DNA of 64,000 nucleotides from Dirofilaria immitis (lineage: Eukaryota; Nematoda; Chromadorea; Rhabditida; Onchocercidae). A program made the position numbers and the translations under genes. This document shows, in pieces, positions 11,580 through 24,100 of the stretch. Location: assembly GCA_024305405.1 (NCBI GenBank), contig JAKNDB010000092.1, positions 2,387,501 through 2,451,500 on the forward strand, read 5' to 3'. How positions within the stretch are numbered: position 1 is the stretch's first letter; each line of letters opens with the position of its first letter. The notes under the pieces are model-generated. The model worked only from the letters and a program-made list of their open reading frames with translations. It was not told the origin of the DNA and did no database searches.

Positions 11580-14500
11580 GTATTGAACGATTGTGAATAT
11601 ATTCAGACAAAAATGTGGCAAAAATTAATTACATTCATATGGTAGATATCATCTATAATATTGCAATGGAATTTGAGCAAGTAATTATGCAAAATATCGA
11701 TTAATATAATTTAATTGTGATTTAATTATGAAGCAGTGATAATTATAATAGTAATAATGAATATTGTTATAGTTATTATATAAAGATTGTTTTGTTCGAC
11801 ACGGCAATTTGAATGTAAGTAAAAAGTAAGCATTTTTAGAAAGCATATCAAACGCACTTTTCAATTAGAATATGGAAAGGATAAGACATATAAATTAAGT
11901 AGATCAAATGAAATCAATTAAAAGAAATAATAGCAAAAATTTCTTTTGAGTCATGTAATTATAAATAATCTATATCACTATTTTATAATTATAAATCGTT
12001 TTTGGAATAATTAAATAAAAGTAATTTAATCATTCGTTTATTCGCATTTAAGAATGAATTTCATTACTATATTACTATAGTGATTTGTATTCATAGTGAT
12101 TAATAAGCACAGATTTTTTATAATTAGCGATATCACCCGTAAATGAATTCGAAAGTGGAAATACCTTTTTTTTTTAACTCATAGCAATAAAAAGTGGACA
12201 GTGTAACTATGACAATATTTTGAATAATGACAAGTAGTATGAACAAAATATGCCTAATTATGAGAAGAAATGTTTTGTATTTTCAAACGAATTCCTCAAA
12301 TTTATAGCGCACAAATTTATAATTCTTTTTAGTGAGATTTAATCATCACTTTTTAAATTTAAAAATTAAATAATTTATATTGAAATGATTGATTGAGATG
12401 AACAGACTTGATTAACTGGACCATTCTCGAATAATGCAAATTAGGAGAAACTGAATGGATCAATCTAATCAAATCAATCAATTATCAAAAGAAGATAAGA
12501 AGTCAGCTTATATTCTTGACTGTCAACAGCAGAATTAATTTGGAAGCATCATGAGCGCGGATAATTAAATAGATTTGTAGCATGAATGAATGATGAACCC
12601 CACTCCACCTTATCTCATATTGCATCCCGCTCAACCCTGCATCACCTAGTCAGGATAAGCACTAGCATCAGCAAAACTAAGAGCAGGACATTTTCGTGTC
12701 ACAAATCACATCTTCATCCTTTGCCTTATCTTTTTTGATGGTTCCACTTCCCTGATTTATGCTTTTAAATACCGTATATAAATGTGTAACAATGTGTTTC
12801 GAATAGTTTCATGTTTTTAATATAAGGCAATAGGATTTTAAATTTAATTGAACAACTTATTAAGTTAATAGAAAACAACGCTGTGTACTCAAAATCATTT
12901 TACAGTCATACTACTGAAATATTGCTGAAGTTTTAATTTCTATAAATTATTTTAATTCTCCGTTTTAGCATAACATCTTAGTCATTTGACCAGAAATAAA
13001 AATGACTTAAAGTAGGAAGGACGTGAGAAAAGTATAATAACATCTTTTCAATAAGAAAAGCTGAAACTTAATCCTTGTAAATATGATATCATATCTTATA
13101 GTCATTTATTGCTTTTTTGCACAAGCACAACTTTAATAAAATCCAGAGATAGATAGTAATGAATACTAATTAAAATATAAATTAAAGTAAATTTTGGTTT
13201 TCATATTATAGCATTGTTCAATATATAATATGTAAATGAATCAGCTAACAGATCTTAAAAATTTTTCCAATTTAGTAATACAGAAGTCGACGATAGTTTT
13301 CAAAACTGAAATACCATCATTTCTTGTTTTTCTTTGACCTTATTAGAGAAATGATCCAATTTAATGCAGCTTAAATAGCCTATTATTTATGTATAATTTT
13401 CTCGTGATAAAAAAATGAGTATTTTTAGAAACGATCAAATTGTGCTGAATATTTTATAATTTGAATAAACAATCTAAGTAAAGTTTCGGGAAAGAACAAA
13501 TATCATTACAAGATCTATTGCCAGATAAAATTATAGCTGTGACATGTCAAGGTCATATTTTAGGAGTCTTTTTAATCATCTATCCTTAATCAGTAATGAA
13601 ACAAATGATTATGAAGAACAGTTCAAGACGATATGAACACTGCGTCAAATTTTGTTTTCTTCTGATTGGGTTTTTCTTGTTTTTTTTTCGAAAAAAAGGT
13701 TAATATGAAAAAACTTCAACTAATTGCTTACAATATTGTTAAATGATGTATCTTTTAGTTATAAAAAAAAGTCAGTCAGCCAATCTTGATTTTTTGAATG
13801 ACAAGACAAAAACTTTTCTTCGAAATCAAAATCTAATTCAATTAGATTATTTGATGTTTATTGGGATAATAATTAGCAGACAAATTGTTATTTTTATATC
13901 ATTTCTATGAAATAATGATACAAATCGATAAATCATAGTTAGTATCATCAAATCAATTTTTATTGTGTGGTTGTGCAACGACCGTTTATATATTAGAAAA
14001 TGTATTAATTTTTCGAAGTTATAAAGCGTTTCAATTGGTTCTTGAAAGAATAATTATTATTTTAAGAATTAATAAACATCATGTCAAAATTTAGTCATAG
14101 ATAGCAGTTTTATCACTACATTGCTTCTATGCATTATTTCAACAAGTATAAGAATGTATTTAATACTTCAATCTTTATTGATCGGATCATTTTAAAGAGT
14201 TAAAAATTCATCAAGTTTTTCAAATAGATAACAAAAACAATATAATAAATTAAAACCAAACGTAAACATTACTAATAACAACAATCTACAGGACTTGGAG
14301 GGAGGTTCTAAAGTTTGGCTTCAAATTAAGTTAAAATATATGATTATAAGTGATAAAAATTATTTAGTAACACTAATAATTATAAATCAATTGATACTGA
14401 ACCTATTGGAATTCGTCAACTTTATTACCTAACTATTTCCTAAAATAGCTCTTCGTTTTCCCTCCTTTTCCTAAAAAAAACTTATTCAAGTTCTAAATAT

Positions 14501-14780
14501 AAAAGGATGAACAAAATAAATAGTAATTTACCATTTTTAAATTTTGAGAAAAGTAGAAGTAGTTAATCTCAACTTGTTAAATTTCGATTTCTCGTAAATC
14601 ATGTTTTGAAGGCAGCCTGTTGTCAGTGAAGTGGCTGACTTTAAAACACGATTTTTTTCAAATTAACCTTAAAAATGCTGGAGTCTTCAGTAATTTTAAT
14701 TGCTAGCTAATTTTAAATGTTTTCCGGCATCTTCTATTGCTTTCCCGCAGAGATTTTTCACACAATGTAACTTGTTTCAG
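11580..14780. other. Spacer without recognised genes
   Basis: Low-complexity AT-rich DNA. The only compositional change is a more GC-rich, stop-containing patch at about 12545-12725, with no frame that looks coding on either strand. Confidence 0.55.
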
Positions 14781-14918
14781 ATGTTTTCAGAGAACAAATG
14801 GGGAGGTGACACAGAAAGGGCAATGAATCTTAATTTCAAGCTTTTCCTTTTCGTTGTCTTGGTTTTATTAATTAAATTATCTCAAATTACTCATCAAATT
14901 AATTTTCTGTGGAAATAA
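14781..14918 (+). CDS. Possible 45-aa single-pass membrane peptide
   Basis: The ATG at 14781 follows directly after CTTGTTTCAG, a strong nematode acceptor that could be a trans-splice site. The frame has a polar start (MFSENKWGGDTERAMN), one hydrophobic helix (KLFLFVVLVLLIKL) and a short tail before TAA. It has no known family, and the whole case rests on the acceptor plus topology. Confidence 0.25.
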   Translation: MFSENKWGGDTERAMNLNFKLFLFVVLVLLIKLSQITHQINFLWK

Positions 14919-15864
14919 TCATCATTACCATTAATTTGACCAGTAAGCCATTGTTGATTAATGTAAGAGAAAATAATTTTAATTGAAATATTTGCAATCT
15001 GTCAAGTGAAAATCATGCTAAAAACGATTAATTTTCAATAAAAACTATGCAAATTAAGTTCTAATATTTTTTCATAATGGTAAGGCATTAAATTTAAAAA
15101 AAAAATGCTTATTATTTCATCAATCGTATTGAATATTATCGTATTATTTCAGTAAAGGAAATAAAATTAATGAATAATAATGAAAAAATGATCAATCAGT
15201 GATTTTAATGTTCAATAATAGTGGAAATCTCTTGAAAATGTTCAAAAAAGAAACTAAATAATCAAAAAATATGAATTGGGATAAGTTCTGTCGAAAAATC
15301 ATCTTATTTATGAGCTTATTTGCAAATAGGCTCATAAATACGCTTATTAATTTTGATGTATATTATTGATATAACAAATAAAAATCATCCGTAAAGATTG
15401 ATTTTTTTGGATGGATCAACTGTTTCTTGAAAACATCAGTCATCAAATTGATGGGCTTGGCGAACTTATTGTTTTCGAAGTTCACAGACTGGAAAACATT
15501 ACTATTTTATAAAAATGACCATGAAGTATTAGAAATTAAATAGGTGATGTTCTATGAAACTTTTCATATGTCTCACATTGCATATCATGCAATTTTCTTT
15601 TTACGTTGCTTTCGGCGGGAATGACTTTTACGCTAAGCAAGTGTAATCACAATGATTATTACAAGAAAATTACGTGTAATATTGTCATTTACAACATTTT
15701 TAAGATGAAAACTGACATTTTTCATTTGACAATTTAAAGATGAAAAATTTCTGATGAAACATGTTATTGATACACCTACATACATACCACTCCATCCTTT
15801 TCTCAGCTCTCGCTTCTGATAAAAATTTCTTTGTTTTCAACAAGACCTTATTTGAAAACAAAAT
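14919..15864. other. Spacer without recognised genes
   Basis: Nothing supported. Short AT-rich frames only. Confidence 0.5.
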
Positions 15865-16092
15865 TTAAAACGGGTAGGATATAAATAACATTCTGCTGTC
15901 GAAACTGACAGCAACAGTCTCCAACTGAGCAGATACTGAAAGGAAATTTTGAAATCAGAGATGATAGCTGATGTAGTTAGTTCTATCGATACCATCAACA
16001 TTCTTCCTCACTCGTCCTCCACATATCGCTGCCTTTTGGCATCATTTTCCGGTAGTCGATACCAGCAAAATGATTTCCTATTCTAACGATTA
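15865..16092 (-). other. Orphan coding patch: two joined minus-strand exons
   Basis: Frame 16092-16000 (acceptor ATTTTAG, ending at a GTTGAT donor) reads GNHFAGIDYRKMMPKGSDMW and on to SEEE. It joins in phase to 15935-15865 (acceptor TTTCCTTTCAG), which reads SAQLETVAVSFDSRMLF and ends at TAA. Codon use is more balanced than in the surrounding DNA. I do not recognise the protein, and there is no start exon in view. The plus strand also has a 41-codon frame here (from 15961), so the strand is not certain. Confidence 0.3.
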
Positions 16093-16734
16093 CTAAAATT
16101 ATTTTAAAATCTATGCATGCTAAATAGAATATCGAGAGCTGTTCGAACCTTATGTGAAATTAATTTTCTCATAATCTTTTGATCACAGTGACAAAATACT
16201 AGCTGTTAATATAAGAATTGCAGAGACTGGGTAAAATTTTAACAAATTTTAGTTGTTTGAAACAAAGTAGTACTATAAATTCATATATTTCAAAAGAAAT
16301 GCGATAAAATAAATAGGCAGGTACAAAGAACACAGCTGGATACATTCAAAGATCCATATGAAGACGCAAATACGGGCAACAAATATCGATCATAAAATAT
16401 AGGCAGAAAACTTGCAAAAGCTTTGAATTTCAAAGATCTATCTGATTTATTTCTTCAATGTAATAACTTAACTAAATCTTAAATCATTTTATTATCAAAC
16501 ACTGTTCTGTTCACAGTGTCAATTCAAGCATGTTGGAATGATTCAGTAGTATGTAAAATCCATTTCCTAATCTTTATTTCCTGAAAAGGAAATTTTTTAT
16601 GCCTTTGTAACTTTTCATGAGTGGAGAAATCTGACTGTTTAGCCTTAGAGAAAATTTAAAGGAATAAACATCTCATTATAGATACAATGGATTAATTTGT
16701 TTTGCCCGTTATTTTGTGGATTGAGTAAAACCGA

Positions 16735-16845
16735 TTAATTCAATGGGTGCTTCGGCAAGCCGACAATAATGACAACATAAGCTTCAACTTGTGGCAGTTT
16801 GAACTTAATAGAATATTTGCTATCATCATTGTGAACAATTTTAAA
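16735..16845 (-). other. Orphan coding patch (terminal exon?)
   Basis: After an acceptor-like GGTTCAG the minus frame reads FKIVHNDDSKYSIKFKLPQV and ends at TAA 16735-16737. The plus strand also carries a 60-codon open frame here, so the strand is unresolved. The base composition suggests past or present coding. No family recognised. Confidence 0.2.
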
Positions 16846-17207
16846 CTGAACCGTTTAACCGATGAAATAGAAATGAAAATGAAAGAAAGGTATATTATTT
16901 CGATGCATGATAACGTCACTTAAAACCAAAGTTAGTAATCTTTAATTCATATGACTTTCAGATTTTTCTTCAGACCAACAAATAACACCTCTAAATATTA
17001 ATGATATACGAGGATGAATTGATGATGAATTTATTGTATCCTTAATGCGATGTGTTTTATTTACGAAGGAATTTAGAACTTATTCGAAGCACATTGAAAT
17101 CAAATGTGGATATTGAACTGTATTTTCATCGTTGTGAAAATAAAGTCAAAATATTTAAGAAAACAAAATTCGTACTTGCATAATGAAAGTATAATATTTA
17201 TCTACAG

Positions 17208-18690
17208 ATTACGACGATGCTAATGACACCCGCAAGAATATTACCTTTTCTACTCTTTCCATACTAATTTGGGAGATGCTTTTGCACTTTCATACTGGGT
17301 AACCTTGAATAAACTAACTTTTGTCACTGAAAATAATGCTTTCTAAAAAATGTCTATTTAAAGTTTCCTGAAATAAAAAGAAATTTTGACAATCTAAGTC
17401 ATCGAAATATTTCTAATACGGATGTAGCTGAATTCAGTGCAACACGCATTTCTTCTATACATAATAAAGTTGGAATACAAAAGAGATGAAGAATTTCTTA
17501 AACGTTAATGAGCACGAACGTTGTTGTGTGTATGGATGTTCGAGAAAAATTATTCCGAAATGATTTCTAACTTATCAATTGAGCTCGTCATTATTCGAAT
17601 TGCATCTAACTTAAAAATTGCTTGAAAATTTTCAGTCATTTAGTACATAGTAAGGTAGTTTTCTGGATGTTAAGTTATATTTTCATATTATTTTGTTGCT
17701 GAATATCACAAGCGACGGAATATTCATTTCAGTTTTCTTGAATATAATAGAAATAGTATGAAATAAGCCATTTACAAAATTAAAATTTCATTTAATTATA
17801 ACTCAATTAAATAGTAGTATAGTTTAAATGTTGTATATTACGTCTAGCGTGAGATGATTACACATCTAGAAAAATGACTGTGGTCTTCTCAGTCGTTATT
17901 TTTCAGCATCAGACATTGTAAAGCAAATTACTCATAATATGCGATTTTCTTGTCCCATACGAAGTGATTTTGTTGAATATACCCATGGACTATATAAGAG
18001 TTTTTTACAAATAGATTCTGAAAAATTAAATATTGATTCGGAAACCAGAAAAATCTTATCATCAGCCATTAAAAAATATTTCGCTTTTCGTGTCATTCAA
18101 TTATCTTATCTTTTCATTTTTCAGTCAATTTTTTCATTGTTTTTTCTTTTTTTAATTTTTAGTTAATTATTCGATTCATCTTATTTACTTATTCTCTGCG
18201 CTATAATTCAATTAGTGACTTATTATAGTAACAATTTTGCTAAGCCTACAGCAAAATAATATTTGATTTCGAATATGTACTTTCTCAAATTTTATCGTAT
18301 CCGCATTTGAAATTATTGATCGCGAATTTTGCGTCCTTGCATACCATTATTACTTGATATTGCTCTAACATAACTACGGTAATGGTTTTGAGACTTTCAG
18401 ATTTAAGCAAACATTTGAATGCTTTAAAAAACAGTATCAGTGGTACATTTCATTGCATGAAATGACGGTAATAATAAAGATTCGTCGTAATAAACTATTA
18501 TTTTTTTACCTTTGTTTGATTTAATCCTTTGTTAATGCATGGACAATAAACTAGGATGAAGTCTCTGAACCGTGTGGCCTGATGGCTTTAAATGTTATCA
18601 AAGTTGATATTTTATGTCACAATTAGCCATGAGTATGAAGTCATTGAAGAAGTTCTGGATGTAATTTTTAATTATATGAAATTAATTATT
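17208..18690 (+). pseudogene. eIF2-alpha-like relic (translation initiation factor 2 subunit alpha)
   Basis: Ordered fragments resemble eIF2-alpha from N- to C-terminus. 17208-17298 gives a weak match to the start of the S1 domain. 17398-17490 has VAEFSATRISSIHNK, aligning with the LSELSRRRIRSINK block. 17508-17567 has MSTNVVVCMDVREK, aligning with ECVVVIRVDKEK. 17917-18100 has LNIDSETRKILSSAIKK, aligning with the helical domain. 18590-18680 has VIKVDI, then SHEYEVIEEVLD after a frame break, aligning with [23 protein letters not shown]. In-frame TGA and TAA lie at about 17487-17501. The codon aligned with regulated Ser51 is AGT (17436-17438), but the following arginines are not kept. The canonical protein binds GTP/GDP-regulated initiator tRNA complexes and is the target of stress kinases. 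I judge this a decayed or very divergent copy. The identity rests on eye alignment. Confidence 0.5.
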
Positions 18691-21186
18691 TCTGACGTCA
18701 TACAGTTAAACTAAGAGATAACAATAAAATCGAAACAAAATTCATAATCTGTATAGTATCCAAGAAAAGGATTCAAAACAATAATTTTTGTAGAATAAAA
18801 AGGCTTAACTTAAATATCAATTCAGGTGATTATTTCCTTTGACAACAAATTTAGCAAATGCCATAATTAGCTTTAGCTTTAATGGTTAAAACTTATGTAT
18901 GTCATTCATAAGATCAAAATCTGAAATTTCTTCCGACTTATAAATAAACTAAGAAATAACAATAAAATTCAGAAGGATGAATGCACTAACAGAACCTCCA
19001 TAAAATCTCCCGACAATAAAAGCGAATTATCGCCGAAACGTTAAGATGATTGATTCTCTCTGATGAATATCATTTTTATCATATAGATATTCTCGCAATA
19101 TAGAGTTTTCTTTAAATATTTAAATAACTTGAAAGAAACTTCTTTAACTTTAGAATTCTTTGTTACAATTTAAAATATGACTGAAAGCTAATACTATTCG
19201 AACTTTCGATTTTGTTCATCATTGCAATTCTTTGATTTTCATAGGATAGCTAATGAGCATAAAATAGAAATTTTCTTACAAATATTTTTAATTAAAGATA
19301 AGTTGCTTCCTATGAATATGCGATAGTTACTTGCTCACAACAAATCAATTTGCGAAGAAAGCCATGCTTTGGAGCACAAAGCACAAGTAAGTTATGTTAA
19401 AAAGTTTACAAAAAAACGATGCATTTTGGATCATGTACATGAAAAATAAAGTAATATGAATTTTCAATGATTATTTTAGAATAGACGAGCATTTGGCTTT
19501 TTCACTTGCGTCACTAAATCCTTACATACCCAAAATTAAAATTTTTATTATTCGTTTACTTACTGGAATTATTTCAAGCAGCAGATTGACAATTGAATAA
19601 TTGAGCATTTAAACTGATCGCACGATTATTGTTGCTATCGCTGTTATTTATTTTTGAAATAATTTCGAGTTTTTTTCCATTTATTTTAAATGATACCATT
19701 CTCCTCGATAGCTTGATATTTTATCTAATTCAATAATATCTTGTTAACATTAAGTAGAAGTAAATCATAATTGACAGTATTTTTCCAGTCGTTTTTTGTA
19801 CTGATGATGATATAAATCATTTCATGCAAGCATCAAAACGAATGTCAACTAAAAATACATTAATTTCGCTTTCTTTTTAAATACTCTATATAGAAGTATG
19901 ACCGCTGTTATACTAAATTCTTTGTTTTCATTAAAAATAAATACCTATCATTCCATTCGCCAGACATTATGATGATATATGTCAGATCGATACACACAAG
20001 ATTCATTTTCCAAATAATTTACAACACATTGCTTACCTTGAACACATCATTTTCCTATATATCAGGAATTAAATAGAGTGCTATTGATCGGCTGATGAAT
20101 GTTTTCCCAGTTCTTCTTTTTCACGAAATATATTTTGGTATCAATACTGACGAATGGAATAAATAAATGTCTTGTCGCTTATCTTTGAGTATGACAAAGA
20201 ATTAGGAATATCGCCTTTATTTGAAAAGGAAATTGATTCAAAATTTAGTTAGTAAAACTTCGTAATTTCTTAACCAAAGTAACAAAAGTGATTGGAATTT
20301 CATCGTTATATAATGGTGAATGATTTACAGGCACATTCGGCTTGTATGAACAAGCATAGTCTTGTAATCTTTTTCTTAATTTTTTATTTGCAAACAGCAA
20401 ATTTTAAACTGTTGTAATGTTTTTCTTAATTTTTTATCTGCAACTAACAAATTTAAAACAATTTAAAAATGATGAATAATTTTAAAAACTATTTTTAAAG
20501 AATATTGTTAATCATACTGTAGCGAAGTATCAATAATGTCACAATGACCAAACTCTGAAAAAGTTATAAAAAATTATCAATAAAATTATACTTTCTATTT
20601 TTGAAATCAGAAAAATTATAAAAACATGAAAAAAACGAATCAATTTTAAGGAAGGTAAGTAACTTGACTATTACTTCATTCAAAAAAAGGTATTCCTAGA
20701 AAAAATTTTCGCATTCAAATAAAATCATCCAGGGAAATTGTCGCTGCACTACAATTATCATTAACACAATTCCACAATAAAAATAAGTCATAACTCCTAT
20801 ATTTTCATAATGGGAAAAAATTCATTGCAAATATAACAGAAAAGCGAAACAATATTTTTGAATTTTTCAACAGGTTTATCACATGACGATTGGTAATGTC
20901 AGTTAATTTTATGATTGATTGTGATTGAAAAAACCGAAATAATGTAGCAATGCATAATAAAAATGGCAAAGAAACAAAGTGAATCTAATGGATAAAAAAC
21001 AAAAGGAAGAATATACGGAGAAATACAGAAAAATAGCGATATCGTAAATTAATGATTAAATTATACGAAAATTGGTGTCAGTAGGTATATTACGATTTTT
21101 TGGTATTTAATGTTTAAGTTTCTCCGAAGTATAGCAGACTAGCATAAACAAACTATAGCACTATTGATTAAAACATTATTAACAAA
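18691..21186. other. Spacer without recognised genes
   Basis: AT-rich DNA. One possible stray exon at 19329-19387 (LLAHNKSICEESHALEHKAQ before GTAAGT) has no partner. A 50-bp-period duplication lies at 20362-20459. Confidence 0.5.
20362..20459. repeat. Two tandem copies of a ~48-bp unit
   Basis: The unit starting TTGTAATCTTTTTCTTAATT (20362-20409) is repeated from 20412 with few substitutions, period 50. Simple local duplication in non-coding DNA. Confidence 0.7.
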
Positions 21187-24100
21187 TCAGAAACCCATGT
21201 AAGTACCATTATCTAATTGGTATTGCAACCTTTTATCGAATATCCTGCAAATATTTGAATCACTGAGACCATCCAGATCCTTCGATTTTCGGTAAACAGT
21301 TTAAAATATTACGAAGATACTATCAATAATATTCAAGTTTAATTTCCTTATATTTAGTAAGGAATAACAATTAATGTTTGACATTTTGATATACAAAAAG
21401 ATCAAATAAATAATCAAAATATATTGTTCCCTAATATATTTATTCATTCGACTGATATTCACTTTGAAGATTTGTAAACCAGCTTTTGAAAACAACGTAA
21501 GAAAAAAGTCTTACTTATAAGATTTAATACAGGAGTCCCAAATATATATTTCATCGTTAAATTTTGATAAATCATATCCCTCTTTCTGTAGCTTCATTTT
21601 TTAATCTTATAAGTACCTGCAATAATTACGAACTCAACAGTCTAAAAACAGATTCAAGATTTTTAAAGTATTAATCATCTGAATTGCTTAGTTGTAGAAC
21701 AATCTCACTATTTTTATTCAAAGGCTGAATCGAATATAAAATTAAGCGCAAAAGGACCTGTTCGATCGAAATCCTTGCAAAAGCGTAAAAAAATAGGAAT
21801 AGCATAAGATGGAAGACTTTTCTTGAGATGTTCGGTTATTTTTGTACTGCATCCTAAAAGAAGGCTGCTAATCTACATATTGTTATTTATATTATTAAAA
21901 TTAAACACATAATTAGTCAGAAAAGATTAAAGACCAACTTTTAAAAACTCATTATCTGTTACAACAACGGCAGCCATACCAGCACGACCTTCGCTCTCTG
22001 GAAAATTTTTGATACAATGACAAAGAATGAATATTATGAACAAAATAATATACTTGAAATAATGCGAAAAATGACCATTTCAAACAATAAAAATACACAC
22101 GAAAGATATCAAAACCTACTCGGTATTTCAACACCATACACAACAACATCGTTTACACATCTCAGAAGCTGTAAAATTCCTTCTATTTCTGTAGTACTAA
22201 TGTTTTCACCTTTCCATCTAAAAAAATATTGCTTTGATGAATACTTCTAAATTATGACATTAAAGATTTATACCTTAATATATCATTAATAAAATTAATG
22301 AATGAAAAATCTGTAACAATAGAAAATTAAGGCGACCTGTCTCGTAGAAAATTGATATCAAATCTTGTAAAAAAAAACCTATAAGTATCGCCTTTTCGAT
22401 CCTTGAAATATAAATATCCTAGATTATCCCAATATATAATATCGCCTGATGTAAAAACGGCATCACCTTTGCGTAAAACATTTCTCATTATTTTTTTCCA
22501 GTATCTTTCTTGTCTAAATATCCTTCAAAGCTGCAAAAATCCTCATAACGTAAAATAAAGCACATGTAAAATATCATTAAAATAAAATATCAGAAATCTT
22601 AAACTTCATCATTTTCCACTAAATGATTATTTAAAAAACTGATAAAATTTCTAGATCAGGAAATAATCGATAAGATTATAGTTTTTACAATCAGTTTTAG
22701 GATATCAGAAATTACTTAAGTAAAGGTTCATTTTTCATAATAACAGCGACCATTTCACCAGTTTCACCAGGTTTACATGGCACACAGAATCCATCTTTTG
22801 TACGAATTAATTCACCGGTATCATCGTTAACTTTGAGTAAACGCACAGGATATAAATTTTTCACAAAAGGATGCACCGGAATAAAACCACATGAACCAAT
22901 ATGATTATCTATATTCACTAAAAGTGATCTGAATTTGCAAATTCCTCTAGAATTTTTAGAAAATAAATAGTACTACAAAGTGACATTATATAAAATCAGC
23001 TAGCTTTTCTCAATAGGAATCCTAGAAAAATTCAACGTAATTTTCATCATCTCAGTTAAAAGAATACTTTGTTTACAGCAGTTTCTTCAAAAAAAAACTG
23101 TTTTCAGAATCTTCAAAAATTAAGAAAAGAAAAACCATACCAATGCTTGAATTGCCTTCTGTACTACCATAAAATTCACCGATTTTTTTAATGCCAAAAC
23201 GATTCATAAATTCTGACCAAATTTCTGTTCGCAAACCGTTACCGAACATAAGACGTATTTTGTGTTCCTTCGCTTCCTTAATTTCCTTCTGTGTTAGAAG
23301 ATATCTGCAAACAAAGAATTTTCATTCTAATCTCAAAAAAAGAAGCATTAGCAACCATTGTCTTTATTCGTTTCTTTTTCCAATCCAACTTGAGCATAAA
23401 AGAACTCTGAGCTGCATTAAACTTCAAATCAATTATCTTTAAAAATGAAAAATAACATGAAAAATCTTACCTACAAATTTCACCGATGTACTGAGTAACA
23501 TTACAATTATATTTAACACAGTCTTTCCAAAAATTAGTCGCAGAGAATTTTTCCTAATGATACATGTGCTACCTTGTAGCACGGTTTGTCCAATACCTAG
23601 GATTCCTCCAGCGCTATGATAAGCTGGCATCATTACGTATAAACGATCTGTTGTAAAAATTCCAAAGGATTTGGCCACACCCATCGCCATCCAATAGTAT
23701 CTAAATTTCCGAAGAAAGAAATAAAGAGATATATATCGAAAATAAATGCCACATCATATTAATGCTAATACTTTATGTAAATTGTATTATGCTATTTTAA
23801 ATGATTTATTTTAGATAATAATGCAAGTCCAAATTATAGATATATGTAAGATATAGTAGGCTTAATATCATATGATTCCAAATGAATTCTTCGAAAGCCG
23901 GCAAACGACTACTGCACAATAATTTTTTTTTTTGGTTCTATACTATTCCAATAAAATATATTTACGTTGAGATGAAATTCATTCTCACATACCGGTAATG
24001 CCTTATAAGCGCTGGCTTCGGATTTCCTGTTGTTCCTGATGTGAAGATATAACAAAGCACTGCTGAAAAAATAAGATAAATGAAAACAGCAACAATAAGG

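Noticed and set aside
17262..17310. Minus-strand exon reading VTQYESAKASPKLVWKE
   Set aside because: It ends in a stop before its donor, and the plus strand here fits the eIF2-alpha-like relic in order and spacing.
17508..17570. Insulin-like A-chain (CCVYGCSR) in one plus-strand frame
   Set aside because: The final cysteine and B-chain are absent, and another frame at the same place matches the eIF2-alpha beta-strand block better.
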